Positions 45,569 to 54,602 of a stretch of DNA of 64,000 nucleotides are shown here, one piece after another (positions within the stretch are counted from its first letter, which is position 1; each line of letters opens with the position of its first letter). A program made the position numbers and the translations under genes. This DNA is from Rhizobium deserti. Its GTDB lineage: Bacteria > Pseudomonadota > Alphaproteobacteria > Rhizobiales > Rhizobiaceae. The stretch covers positions 806,001-870,000 of the forward strand of contig NZ_SMTL01000001.1 in assembly GCF_004358025.1 (NCBI RefSeq), in the 5' to 3' direction. The notes under the pieces are model-generated. The model searched no databases, was not told the DNA's origin, and worked only from the letters and a program-made list of their open reading frames with translations.

Positions 45569-47009
45569 AGGTGGGAACGCCGCGAAGTACCCCTTGAAAA
45601 TCGCTCAACGGCGCTCCTAGGACGAGGCCTCCCTTGCCGATTTTATACTCTCGAATGGTCTCCTCATGCGGACCGGTCCGCTTCTTGATTACTGAAGCCG
45701 CCCTTCTTACCCTGCCGATGGCTTCGAAGTAGCGGAGCAGAACAACCGTATCTGCAAGGTAAGTCACATCGACGGGTGCCTTCATGTCCCCGACCAGGCC
45801 ATGCTGAGCAACCGTGAGAAACGTATTGGCGCCCTGCCGGTTGAGATATTGAAGCAGTTCATGCATGTGCAGGATCAAGGCGTTTTCCTGAGGCATGGAC
45901 GCCTGATAACCGTTGATGCTGTCGATCAGCACCGTCTTGGCATTCGCATAATCGACGCGTTCGCGTACGCGAGAGGCGAATTCCCCGGGCGATAATTCAG
46001 CCGCGTCCAGCTGTTCGATATGAAGATTGCCGTCGTCGCGCATGCGCTCAAGATCGATACCTATGCCGCGCATGCGGTTGAACAGAAGTCCGAGCTCTTC
46101 GTCGAAAAGGAATACCGCAGCCTTTTCCCCACGTCTGACCGCAGCGGCAATGAAAGCCAGGCTAAAAATACTTTTTCCGGTACCGGCTGGACCAATGACC
46201 AGGGTGCTTGACCCTTTCTCGACGCCACCGCCAAGCAACGCGTCAAGTTCGACAATTCCGCTGCCAATCTGTTCTCTTGTGAAGGAGGTTCGGTGTTCTA
46301 TTGCCCGCAGGCGCGGAAATACCGCGACGCCTCCAGTCTTGATAATGAAATCGTGATAGCCGCCGCGATAGGATTGGCCGCGATATTTGATGATCCTTAC
46401 ACGCCGCCGTTCCGCTCCATAATCTGGAGAGAGCTCCTCCAGGTGAATAACCCCGTGAACGATGCTATGGACCGCCTTGTCCTGTGCATCAGACGTAAGG
46501 TCATCCAATACGAGAACTGTGGCGCCGCGGCGGGCAAAATAATGTTTGAGCGCCAGGATCTGGCGCCGGTAGCGCAGTGAACTCTGAGCCAGCAGTCGAA
46601 TTTCCGACAGGCTATCCAGGACAACACGCACTGGGTTAAGCCGCTCGAAGGCGTCGAAGATAAGCTTGGTCGTTTCGCCAAGTTCGAGATCGGAAGAGTA
46701 AAGCAGGCTCTGCTGGTGATCTGCGTCAAGCAGGCTCTCGGGCGGCACGAGTTCAAAGATCTCGACATTATCGGGAAGAGCCATGCCATGAGAAGCTGCG
46801 CCGTCGCGCAATTCCTTCTCCGTCTCCGAAAGCGTAATATAGAGCCCCTGCTCGCCTTTAAGCGCCCCATCGATCAGAAACTGCAGGGCGATGGTCGTTT
46901 TGCCGGTGCCCGGATTCCCTTCCAGCAGGAAGACATGGCCCTTTGAAAGGCCCCCGCCCAAAATTTCGTCCAGGCCTACGACGCCCGTTTTTGCCAGTAG
47001 TTCGCTCAT
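45516..47009 (-). CDS. KaiC-like double-domain ATPase
   Basis: The 497-aa product has two tandem KaiC/RecA domains. Domain I has Walker A GNPGTGKTT (31-39) and the start GLDEILGGGLSKGHVFLLEG. Domain II has GPAGTGKS (273-280) after GIVELDALLGGGVEKGS. The C-terminus has SVIKKRTGPHEETIREYKIGKGGL, the form seen in non-cyanobacterial KaiC. No KaiA or KaiB is present. In other bacteria such proteins are linked to stress adaptation rather than a clock. The ATG at 47009 follows AAGGCGAG. It lies between a receiver gene and a hybrid kinase on the same strand. Confidence 0.92.
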   Translation of the reverse strand: MSELLAKTGVVGLDEILGGGLSKGHVFLLEGNPGTGKTTIALQFLIDGALKGEQGLYITLSETEKELRDGAASHGMALPDNVEIFELVPPESLLDADHQQSLLYSSDLELGETTKLIFDAFERLNPVRVVLDSLSEIRLLAQSSLRYRRQILALKHYFARRGATVLVLDDLTSDAQDKAVHSIVHGVIHLEELSPDYGAERRRVRIIKYRGQSYRGGYHDFIIKTGGVAVFPRLRAIEHRTSFTREQIGSGIVELDALLGGGVEKGSSTLVIGPAGTGKSIFSLAFIAAAVRRGEKAAVFLFDEELGLLFNRMRGIGIDLERMRDDGNLHIEQLDAAELSPGEFASRVRERVDYANAKTVLIDSINGYQASMPQENALILHMHELLQYLNRQGANTFLTVAQHGLVGDMKAPVDVTYLADTVVLLRYFEAIGRVRRAASVIKKRTGPHEETIREYKIGKGGLVLGAPLSDFQGVLRGVPTYVGGGVPLLLDGSDTDS

Positions 47010-47161
47010 ACTCGCCTTTACACGCTTCACCGCGTGTCTTCAAACGCGCGTATTTGCCGCCAACATAGAGCAGAAATCTTCGATGTGAAGGCTGCAGGGC
47101 GCAGGAACAAAACCTTCCCTCCGCACTGCAACCGGAATTGCGCCTGCGACTCTTGTATCGG

Positions 47162-47563
47162 TCAGGACGAAAACTGCACCAGGCATCCGGGAGGGACAGC
47201 TCCATCCATACCGGCGCGCCGATCGGCGACAAACTGGATCGCTTCGGTCAACTCCCTGTCGAAGACCGGCTTTTCGATGATTCCAAGCGTTCCAGGAACG
47301 CCGTCGCCTAGCGCCTGAGGATCGCTCGTCATGAACAGCACCGCTATGTCGGCCGCAGCCAGCTCGCGCCCAATCACTGGACCGGTCGGACCGTCTTCAA
47401 GGTTGACGTCGACAAAGGCCATGTCGGCCGCACTGGCCAGCGCACGGGCCTCGTTCGTATTGCGAGCAATGCCGACCGCCTTGTGGCCGAGGGCTTCGAT
47501 CGCATCCTCAAGGCCCAAGGCTATCAGCGGCTGGTCTTCCACAATCAGCACATTGTAGGACAT
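47162..47563 (-). CDS. Single-domain response regulator
   Basis: The 133-aa receiver has E9-D10, phosphoacceptor D52 (MAFVDVNLEDGP), T79/S80 and K98 (GIIEKPV). There is no output domain. The ATG at 47563 has CGGAGAATAAC upstream. It is the first gene of the receiver/KaiC/kinase cluster with a 152-base spacer to kaiC. It is the natural candidate for exchanging phosphate with the hybrid kinase. Confidence 0.88.
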   Translation of the reverse strand: MSYNVLIVEDQPLIALGLEDAIEALGHKAVGIARNTNEARALASAADMAFVDVNLEDGPTGPVIGRELAAADIAVLFMTSDPQALGDGVPGTLGIIEKPVFDRELTEAIQFVADRRAGMDGAVPPGCLVQFSS

Positions 47564-47677
47564 TGTTATTCTCCGTTGCTTGCCTACTGTTGTCTTCCAC
47601 TGCCGAACGCCGCGATACGTGGTTGTGTTCCTCGGTTTCACAATGTCCTGGTGGAAAACGGCAAACACGCGAGCCTG

Positions 47678-49039
47678 TCAGCCGCGAATGACCTCCTCCA
47701 GGGCCATGGCCGCAGAAAGAAGGTCGTCGTCGTGATGACCGACAGCGGAAAGCAAGAAGCCGACCGGCATGCCCGCCTCGCCCGTCCCGCAAGGGATGGA
47801 CACGCCGCACCAATCGAGGAAATTGCCGAAAGCAGTGTTGCGCAGCGTTTTACCGTTCATCGCGAAGAAGGTCTCGTCGTCCGCCAGCAGTGGCTCGACC
47901 GCCGGGGCCACATGGGCGACTGAAGGAAACGCCACGAAGCGATGGCCGATCAGGGCATTGGTCTCAGCAATCAGGCGACTGCGCGCTTCAAGAATAGCCA
48001 AGTAGTCCGCGGTGCTGGTCTTTTCGCCCAATCGCGTGCGAGCGACGACACGCGGGTCCATTGCGGCGGCATCCGGGCCTGAAAGCCGATCGCGATGCAG
48101 GGCGAAAGCTTCGGCGGTAACCAGAGGACCATATTTGCCCATCACGCTAATCACTTCCTCAAAGCCCGGGAAGCGTTCGCGGCTGATCCGGGCACCCGCT
48201 GCTTCAAGCCTACCCAAGGCCGCTTCAAATGCCGCGACCACACCCGGCTCGGCTCCTTCGAAAACCCCATGGGTCGGAACAACCAGATCCAGCTGCGCTT
48301 TGCTACGCTTTGGCACAGGCGCCGACGAGACACCGCGCATTGCCGAGTCGATCCAAGCGGCATCCTGCACGGTGCGGCACAGGGGCCCAAGCGAATCGAG
48401 GCTCTTTGCCAATGGGTAGACGCCGCTCATGGAATAGCGTCCGCGCGTCGCCTTGTAGCCGACGACGCCGTTGAAGGCGGCCGGAATGCGCACCGAGCCG
48501 CCCGTATCGGTGCCCATGGCCACAGGCACCAGGCCCGCTGCGACGGCCACGCCCGCGCCCGAAGATGACCCGCCTGGTACCCGCAGGACATCCCGGCTAC
48601 GCGGGTTGAGCGGAGTGCCGTAGTGAGGGTTGATACCGATACCCGAAAAGGCAAACTCGCTCATGTTGGTGCGCCCGATGGCGATCATGCCCGCCTGCTT
48701 CAACAGGTCGACAACGTCCGCATCTTTGGCGGCGGGTTCTTCCTTGCCGAGCACGGTCGATCCCGCGGTCGTTGCCATACCCTCGATGTCGAACAAATCC
48801 TTCCAGGCAATTGGAATGCCATCCAGGAGACCGAGCGAGCGGCCATCGCGCAAACGCCTGGAAGATGCCTCTGCTTCCGCCCGAGCCCGATCCTTGAGGA
48901 GCGTGACGAACACGGCCTTGTCGGAATAGGCTTCGATCGTTTCAAAGACCGCTTCGGCGACATCGACCGGATCGGCTTTCCGCATCTGAAAGAGAGCAGA
49001 AAGCTGCGCAATCGACATGGCTGCGAAATTGTCTGTCAC
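47678..49039 (-). CDS. Amidase-signature hydrolase
   Basis: The 453-aa product has the amidase signature: the catalytic Lys in GIPIAWKDLFDIEGM, then GGSSSGAGVAVAAGLVPVAMGTDTGGSVRIPAAFNG carrying both catalytic serines. It hydrolyses an amide of unknown identity; the GatA branch is excluded because no gatB/C lies near and the length is short. The GTG start at 49039 follows AAGGGG at good spacing. Confidence 0.88.
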   Translation of the reverse strand: MTDNFAAMSIAQLSALFQMRKADPVDVAEAVFETIEAYSDKAVFVTLLKDRARAEAEASSRRLRDGRSLGLLDGIPIAWKDLFDIEGMATTAGSTVLGKEEPAAKDADVVDLLKQAGMIAIGRTNMSEFAFSGIGINPHYGTPLNPRSRDVLRVPGGSSSGAGVAVAAGLVPVAMGTDTGGSVRIPAAFNGVVGYKATRGRYSMSGVYPLAKSLDSLGPLCRTVQDAAWIDSAMRGVSSAPVPKRSKAQLDLVVPTHGVFEGAEPGVVAAFEAALGRLEAAGARISRERFPGFEEVISVMGKYGPLVTAEAFALHRDRLSGPDAAAMDPRVVARTRLGEKTSTADYLAILEARSRLIAETNALIGHRFVAFPSVAHVAPAVEPLLADDETFFAMNGKTLRNTAFGNFLDWCGVSIPCGTGEAGMPVGFLLSAVGHHDDDLLSAAMALEEVIRG

Positions 49040-49196
49040 GATCTAAATCCCCTTCATTGAAGCATTGCCTAAACGCCTTGTGTAGCGGATATCTCGGCAC
49101 AGACCAGAGGATTTGCGTGCATTATTGTATGGGAACTTTCAATCATCACAGCGGTTGAACCCCGCAGTTTCGGGTTTCATTGACAAGGATAGGCCT

Positions 49197-49484
49197 GTGA
49201 GAAGTCTCGTCATTTCCGGATGTCTTGCCATGGCACTTGCCGGATGCACCACCGGAGGCATGAACAGCGGCCCCGGCCTCCAGCCAATCCCGGGAAGCAT
49301 TACCTATGGCGGTCAGCCCCGCAGCCGCCTCACGAAAGCGCCTGTGGGCAGTGTCGTGCAACATGAATTTCGCAATGAGTTCGGCGAACTGACGCTGGAA
49401 ACCTACGTGGTCCAGCCGGACCGAAGCCTGAGGCTCGCAACTCGCCGCGTCGTCCGCTCGCCGTTCGGCAATAATGATCCGTGA
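49197..49484 (+). CDS. Small lipoprotein (95 aa)
   Basis: GTG 49197 follows AAGGATAGG. A lipoprotein signal peptide ends in LAGC with C17 as the lipidated residue. The mature part is small and basic (SITYGGQPRSRLTKAPVGS, LRLATRRVV). The family is not recognised. It is divergent from the amidase, and its stop abuts that of the GDPD gene. Confidence 0.72.
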   Translation: MRSLVISGCLAMALAGCTTGGMNSGPGLQPIPGSITYGGQPRSRLTKAPVGSVVQHEFRNEFGELTLETYVVQPDRSLRLATRRVVRSPFGNNDP

Positions 49485-50342
49485 TCAGCGCGCTTGAAGA
49501 GCGAGCCAAGCCTGCTCCGTCGCCGGTGCCTCGTCGGTGGTGATCTGGTCGGGCTTCAGCGCCATGAGGGCTGAAAACTCCTGCGCTTCTGAAGGGCTGA
49601 AGCCGCCTGAAGGCACCTTCATATTGTAGGTCCAGGCATCGACTCGCTTGCCGACATCATGCGTCAGAGCGATCAAGTCGAGCCCCTCGCCAGCCGCTTT
49701 CAAGATGAGCTGCCAGGCAAGATAGACGGTATCCGGCTCCGTCGGGCCGAGCAGATCTAACTTCAATTCCGCTTCCACCGCCTTTAGTCCCTGATGGCCG
49801 TAGATCTCCAGCAGCTTGTCCGTCGGATCGATCCCGCGCAAAATATCGGGTATCTGCTGCTTTACGGCTAGGATGAGATCGAGATCGGCGCCACTGACGA
49901 TAATCGACGGACCTGCGGCTGAGAAGTACTCCTGCAGATGGGCAAGCCCACGTCTGCCGATGACATCCAGCCTGTCCTTCATGTCGAACTGCAGCAGGGC
50001 TTGGGGGTGAGCGGTCTCCAGCATGTCGGCCAGATCCTCGCTGAGGATGGGGACATGACCGCCGTCACGGATCGTTACCTGGCGGATGGAGGCGGGAGCC
50101 GCATCTCGAATCAGGCCCTGCCCCGTCGTTTCTCCTTCAAGAACCTCGTCGTGAAGCACGACAAATCCGCCGTCGCCACGTACCCGCAAATCCAGTTCCA
50201 TGGAGGCGCCAAGTTTGAAGCCTTCCAACATGACATTTGCGGCAAATAGGCTATCGGAAAGACTGCGACGCAGCCTGTGCCATTTAAGCCGGGTGAAATG
50301 GCCATCATATTCCATCCCCAGCCCGTGAACTGCATCGGCCAT
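49485..50342 (-). CDS. Glycerophosphodiester-phosphodiesterase-like protein
   Basis: The 285-aa product has the GDPD acidic/His motif ASMELDLRVRGDGGFVVLHDE (E-x-D and H-D). The usual N-terminal HRG is reduced to HR in LKWHRLRRSL. The C-terminal part is TIM-barrel-like (DLIALTHDVGKRVDAWTYN, where the late Trp-Thr is typical of GDPDs). It may hydrolyse glycerophosphodiesters. The reduced HRG motif leaves some doubt about activity. ATG 50342 has AAGGTGAG upstream. Confidence 0.72.
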   Translation of the reverse strand: MADAVHGLGMEYDGHFTRLKWHRLRRSLSDSLFAANVMLEGFKLGASMELDLRVRGDGGFVVLHDEVLEGETTGQGLIRDAAPASIRQVTIRDGGHVPILSEDLADMLETAHPQALLQFDMKDRLDVIGRRGLAHLQEYFSAAGPSIIVSGADLDLILAVKQQIPDILRGIDPTDKLLEIYGHQGLKAVEAELKLDLLGPTEPDTVYLAWQLILKAAGEGLDLIALTHDVGKRVDAWTYNMKVPSGGFSPSEAQEFSALMALKPDQITTDEAPATEQAWLALQAR

Positions 50343-50546
50343 CTGTTTTCTCACCTTCTATGCATTTCTGGCATGCTACGCCAAGATAGGTGGTCGGCGT
50401 GAGACAGGCTCTGATTGTCCACCGCATTCTTCCTTCGCGTTGGGGAAGTGGCAGATTGCCGCGCGCCGGTGGAACTGCTTGCCGTCCAGTGCGGTTGAGC
50501 CTAACGCCTAACTCCAGATTGCAGATTTCTTGAAAGGTCGGACGTC

Positions 50547-50975
50547 ATGGCAGATGAAGCAGACTGGGCTCCACTCTCTCCCTATGCGACAGGCGTGCGC
50601 GGCCGTTGCCCCCGCTGCGGTCAGGGCCACCTGTTTGATGGTTTCTTGACGCTCCGACCAAGCTGCGAGGTCTGCGGGCTCGACTATTCCTTTGCAGATC
50701 CCGCCGATGGTCCGGCTTTCTTCGTAATTTGCTTTGCCTGCGTACCGAGCATTGCTCTGGCTGTCTGGATCGAGGTCGCGTTTCAGCCGCTCTTCTGGGT
50801 GCATCTTCTGATCTCGCTGCCCTTCCTGCTGGTGACCTGCATCCTTCCCCTGCGGCCGCTGAAAGGATGGCTCGTCGCGAGCCAATATTTTTACAAGGCC
50901 GAACAGGGCCGGCTGGATCGACCTATACCAGTGCCGCAACGCGGTCAGGATCCGACGCCGGAAGACGCCACCTAA
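50547..50975 (+). CDS. DUF983 membrane protein with zinc-ribbon motif
   Basis: The 142-aa product begins with a zinc-ribbon-like CPRCGQGHLFDGFL and SCEVCGLDYSFADPADGPAFF, followed by two membrane helices (FFVICFACVPSIALAVWIEV; WVHLLISLPFLLVTCI). This is the full DUF983 layout. The function is unknown; some members lie near cytochrome c oxidase genes. It is a single-gene unit here. Confidence 0.85.
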   Translation: MADEADWAPLSPYATGVRGRCPRCGQGHLFDGFLTLRPSCEVCGLDYSFADPADGPAFFVICFACVPSIALAVWIEVAFQPLFWVHLLISLPFLLVTCILPLRPLKGWLVASQYFYKAEQGRLDRPIPVPQRGQDPTPEDAT

Positions 50976-51062
50976 AGATGCATCAGACAGTTGCATCACC
51001 CGAAATAAGAGGAACAATTCGGGCTTCAAACCATTCCAGAGGTAGAATGGAAGGAGCCTGTC

Positions 51063-51311
51063 ATGTCCGAAACGTCCGAAGCCGAACTGGAAGCCCGCCG
51101 GCGGTCCCTGGCACTTGAGGGAGCCGTGCTCCTGTTGATCGATGGGCTTGCCGCACGAGGCACCATTTCTGCGGACGAGGCAGAGGACATGTTGCGCATC
51201 CTCTCGAAAAGCTCAGACTTATCCGCCGCGCGCGCCTCCAGTTCCCTGCGCATCGTGCATCAGTTGAAGCGACTTCGAGGCGGTGACGGAGCGGCAACGC
51301 CTGGCGCATGA
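51063..51311 (+). CDS. Small hypothetical protein (82 aa)
   Basis: ATG 51063 follows an excellent GGAAGGAGCCTGTC. The product is helical and soluble (EAELEARRRSLALEGAVLLL, ISADEAEDMLRILSKSSDL). No recognised family. Confidence 0.65.
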   Translation: MSETSEAELEARRRSLALEGAVLLLIDGLAARGTISADEAEDMLRILSKSSDLSAARASSSLRIVHQLKRLRGGDGAATPGA

Positions 51312-51438
51312 ACTGGCGGGAGCACGGTCGCCAGTTCAATCATCCGGACAGAGCCGTTAAGCCTCTGACCAGACCAGTGGCATCTTCCGCGCCTTCGGTC
51401 GATGCGGCACCGGTATAAGCGCGCTCAGAGCGGACCGG

Positions 51439-51543
51439 CTAGCGATCGGGGGACCTGTTCATGTCGTAGACGACCCAGCGGAAGAAGCCGTAGATCGCAA
51501 AGAAGAAGAAGATCAGCGGGAGAATATTTTCAATCGTATTCAT
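51439..51543 (-). CDS. 34-aa membrane miniprotein
   Basis: A complete small frame reads MNTIENILPLIFFFFAIYGF and then FRWVVYDMNRSPDR. It is one hydrophobic helix with a basic C-terminal tail, a plausible tail or signal-anchored protein. The ribosome-binding site is weak (CTGGATTTGAA). It fills most of the 340-base gap between the 82-aa gene and mscS. Confidence 0.45.
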   Translation of the reverse strand: MNTIENILPLIFFFFAIYGFFRWVVYDMNRSPDR

Positions 51544-51653
51544 TTCAAATCCAGATGCAGCCTCCCGCGCCTCGGATAGCGCGATTCAGTGGCGGCTACA
51601 ATATTCATTCCGAATTTACTAAAAAGCAGCTAACAGGCTTAAGGAAGCATTGA

Positions 51654-52775
51654 CTAGGATTGCAGCGCAGCAGTCCTGGCAGTCTCTCCAGCAATGGCGC
51701 CGTTTGGGTAAGCAGAACCCTCTGTGCGCACTCGCGGCAGACTGTTGGGATATTCCCGCTGAATAAAATCGATGATTTTTTCGCGCATTTCGCACCGCAG
51801 GTCGAATGTCTTCGGCGCATTGCTGGCCGATATCAGGATGCGCACCTCCACGACGTTTTCGCGGAAATCCGTCACCTGCACTGCCACGACGCGCTGGTCC
51901 CATAATGGCGACGCGGCAGCTATCTCCTCCACCTTCCGGCGAAGAATCGGCACCGGAACGGCATAATCCAGGTAGATCATCACCGTTCCAATCAACGCTG
52001 CCCCTTCGCGTGTCCAGTTCTGAAAAGGCTTCTCGATGAAGTAACTGAGCGGCAGGATCATCCGCCGCCAGTCCCAAAGCTTTACCACCACATAGGTTGA
52101 GGTGATCTCCTCGACATTGCCCCACTCCCCTTCGACAATCAGCGCATCGTCAATGCGGATCGGCTGGGTGATGGCGAGCTGGATGCCGGCAAAGATATTC
52201 TTCAGCACCGGCTGCAAGGCCAAGCCGAGTACGACACCGGCAACACCCGCCGATGCCAGCAGGCTGACGCCATATTGCTGCACTGCAGGGAAAGTCATGA
52301 GCATAGCGGCGATGGTGATCGCGACGATCATGACGCTGGCGATGCGCTCGGCGATGCGCGACTGCGTGACATGCGTGCGCGCCAGCAGATTGTCTTCTGC
52401 GTCCAGCTTGAACCGCCGCAGATAAACGATCATCCAGACATGCAGGGCAATCTTGGCCATCCAGCCGACCACGATGATAAAGCAAAGCAGCAGAACGTGA
52501 CGCAGGACTGACGCCTGTTCCCCCGTCAAGGGCGCAATTGTAATGCCGAAAGACAGGGTCCAGGTGAGGATGGCTAGTCGCATCGGGCGCCGGGTGCGTG
52601 AAACCAGCGAGCGCCAGAACAGATCCTTGTTCTGCACAAGCCGCGTCAGAGCACGAAAGCCGAAGCGCTGGATGGTAAGCCCGACAAGAAAGGCTACAAT
52701 GATGACCGTCAGGCTGACGAAGCCATCCGGCAGCCAAGCCGTGTCGCTGCGGAATTCCTGGATAAAATGTTCCAT
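51654..52775 (-). CDS. MscS-family mechanosensitive channel
   Basis: The 373-aa product has four predicted membrane helices and the pore-lining signature LLASAGVAGVVLGLALQPVLKNIFAGIQLAITQPIRIDD, then the MscS beta domain (GNVEEITSTYVVVKLWDWRRMILPLSYF). It opens on membrane tension to release solutes during osmotic downshock. I chose ATG 52775; a TTG seven codons upstream is possible. Confidence 0.9.
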   Translation of the reverse strand: MEHFIQEFRSDTAWLPDGFVSLTVIIVAFLVGLTIQRFGFRALTRLVQNKDLFWRSLVSRTRRPMRLAILTWTLSFGITIAPLTGEQASVLRHVLLLCFIIVVGWMAKIALHVWMIVYLRRFKLDAEDNLLARTHVTQSRIAERIASVMIVAITIAAMLMTFPAVQQYGVSLLASAGVAGVVLGLALQPVLKNIFAGIQLAITQPIRIDDALIVEGEWGNVEEITSTYVVVKLWDWRRMILPLSYFIEKPFQNWTREGAALIGTVMIYLDYAVPVPILRRKVEEIAAASPLWDQRVVAVQVTDFRENVVEVRILISASNAPKTFDLRCEMREKIIDFIQREYPNSLPRVRTEGSAYPNGAIAGETARTAALQS

Positions 52776-52874
52776 GACTACCCAGCTAGAGTGCAATGCA
52801 GCATGGAAAAGGGCATCGCAAAAATTTCACGTTTAAGGACGCTTCATGGCACGTAAAACAGAAAGACCAATCTG

Positions 52875-53309
52875 ATGGGTCAAAAGCAGGCAGAGTTCGA
52901 TCTGGAACGCTTCGTGGATGCCCAGGCACCAGACTATGAGATCGCCCTTGGCGAACTAAAAAATGGGCACAAGCGATCTCACTGGATGTGGTACATCTTC
53001 CCGCAGGTGGCGGGCCTGGGTGGATCGGCCATGTCGCAACGCTTTGCCATCGGCTCTCGAGCTGAGGCGAGCGCCTACCTCCGCCATGCCGTGCTTGGGT
53101 CGCGGCTTTCTGAATGCACGGCGGCCATGCTGGAGCATCGGCAGCTTTCGGCCCACGCCATCCTCGGCTCACCCGACGACCTGAAGTTCAAAAGCTCGAT
53201 GACGCTATTTGCTGAGGTCACCGAAAAGGGCTCGCCTTTCGAGCGAGCCCTTCAACAATTCTACGACGGCAAGCGCGACGAAAAGACCATCGCGCTGCTT
53301 GGTCCTTAG
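52875..53309 (+). CDS. DUF1810-family protein
   Basis: The 144-aa product matches DUF1810: DLERFVDAQAPDYEIALGELKNGHKRSHWMWYIFPQ, then SRLSECTAAMLEH and ILGSPDDLKFKSSMTLF. A soluble family of unknown biochemical function. Its stop codon overlaps that of the Tim44-domain gene, which converges from the other strand. Confidence 0.85.
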   Translation: MGQKQAEFDLERFVDAQAPDYEIALGELKNGHKRSHWMWYIFPQVAGLGGSAMSQRFAIGSRAEASAYLRHAVLGSRLSECTAAMLEHRQLSAHAILGSPDDLKFKSSMTLFAEVTEKGSPFERALQQFYDGKRDEKTIALLGP

Positions 53310-54361
53310 GCGGCGGCCTGGATTGCCGACACCTTCCAGTCATTGGCGGGCTTGCGCACGAAGGTCCAGACTTCCACCGTCTCGGTCGGCTTATTCGGAT
53401 CACCCTCGGCAACAGCGCCCGTGTCCCGGTCGCGCATGAAGTCGACGCTGGAATAGCGCATCGCGACCGTCGCATAATCTTGGCCGTTTTCACGCCATGC
53501 TTCGGCAAGATCGCCCTGCAGCAGCGTTACGTCCTGCACCTCGTTCTTGACGCCCTTGGTGGCGTTTTCTCCGAGTTCCTCTGCGAGATAGGACATAGCC
53601 TCCGGCGTCGTCAGGCTGCGCAGTTTTGCATAATCCTCGGCCGCATAAGCCGACTGCACTTCGCCAAGCATCTTCTGAAACTGGTCGAGATCGCGGCTGG
53701 TGATGCCGATCTCGTCCGTTTCAGGTCCGGCCTGCCTAGGTGCCGTATTGTTATAGCCCATGCCTGCATTGCCGCTACTGCCAAAGCCGCCGATCTTGGG
53801 GATCTGGAAGCCCGACGTGTTCTGGCTTGGCGCGTCATAATTGCTCCGCGCCGGGCCAAACCCAGGGCGGGCACCATTGCTGGGGCTACCGCCGGGATTG
53901 GCGGTCTGCTGGCGCCGTGTAAACCAACGCATGGCGAACATGGCAAGGCCAGCGATCAAGGCGAGCTGCAACAGCATGCCAAGGAAGCCGGCGGCACCGC
54001 CGAAACCATTGCCCATCAGCATGCCGAACAGGCCGCCAAGTGCCAGGCCGCCGAGCAAGCCACCGGCGAGACCGCCGAACAGGCCTGGACGGCGCTGCTG
54101 AGCCGCCTGACCTAAGCCCGTTGCAGGATTGGTCGCGTTCTGCTGCGTATTTGGGGTCATCGACCGCTGAATGCCTGTGGCCGCGCCCGGAGCCGTGCTC
54201 GTGGACGGCGGAGCCGAAAAGGTTCGCGTGCCGCGGCTGCCGAAGCTGCTGCCGCCACTGGCACGGCGTGCTTCTGCCAGGTCGACGGCCGTTAGCGAAA
54301 CTGCCATTCCGACCGCGAAGATCGCGAAGAGTTTCTGGAAACGCCGAAGCTTGGATAACAT
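53306..54361 (-). CDS. Tim44-like domain membrane protein
   Basis: The 351-aa product has a hydrophobic start (QKLFAIFAVGMAVSLTAVDLAEA, a likely signal peptide or anchor), then a Ser/Thr/Gly-rich linker. A Gly-rich membrane segment follows (GLFGGLAGGLLGGLALGGLFG, LLQLALIAGLAMFAMRWF). The C-terminal Tim44 domain runs from about 225 to 351 (DLDQFQKMLGEVQSAYAAEDY, TVEVWTFVRKPANDWKVSAI). Bacterial Tim44-like proteins are membrane-associated and their role is not settled. The best-spaced start after GAGGAGAAG is ATG 54361; ATG 54364 is adjacent. Confidence 0.85.
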   Translation of the reverse strand: MLSKLRRFQKLFAIFAVGMAVSLTAVDLAEARRASGGSSFGSRGTRTFSAPPSTSTAPGAATGIQRSMTPNTQQNATNPATGLGQAAQQRRPGLFGGLAGGLLGGLALGGLFGMLMGNGFGGAAGFLGMLLQLALIAGLAMFAMRWFTRRQQTANPGGSPSNGARPGFGPARSNYDAPSQNTSGFQIPKIGGFGSSGNAGMGYNNTAPRQAGPETDEIGITSRDLDQFQKMLGEVQSAYAAEDYAKLRSLTTPEAMSYLAEELGENATKGVKNEVQDVTLLQGDLAEAWRENGQDYATVAMRYSSVDFMRDRDTGAVAEGDPNKPTETVEVWTFVRKPANDWKVSAIQAAA

Positions 54362-54550
54362 CATCTTCTCCTCATGACCGCTCATATGCGGTCTACCGAT
54401 CCATATAGCGATGCTGCCTCCACGATTTTAGGGGTCGCAGCAAAATTTCCCGCTCAAGTAGATATCGAACGGCCAAGCCGCGGCCAAGTTCCCGATTTGC
54501 AACCCACGAGAAAGTGACCCGGACGATGTATGAGAAGCCGGAAAGCAGAA

Positions 54551-54577
54551 AGCCTGGCGCATCAGGCACCAGGCTCT
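54551..54577 (-). terminator. Terminator of serA
   Basis: AGCCTGG/CCAGGCT stem with an 11-base loop and a T-rich tail on the minus strand, just past the serA stop. Confidence 0.6.
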
Positions 54578-54602
54578 CCACATCTTCCTTGGGAGGAAAA
54601 GA

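Noticed and set aside
50508..51029. A 173-codon minus-strand frame over the DUF983 gene
   Set aside because: The plus frame carries zinc-ribbon cysteines and membrane helices; the minus frame is a shadow.
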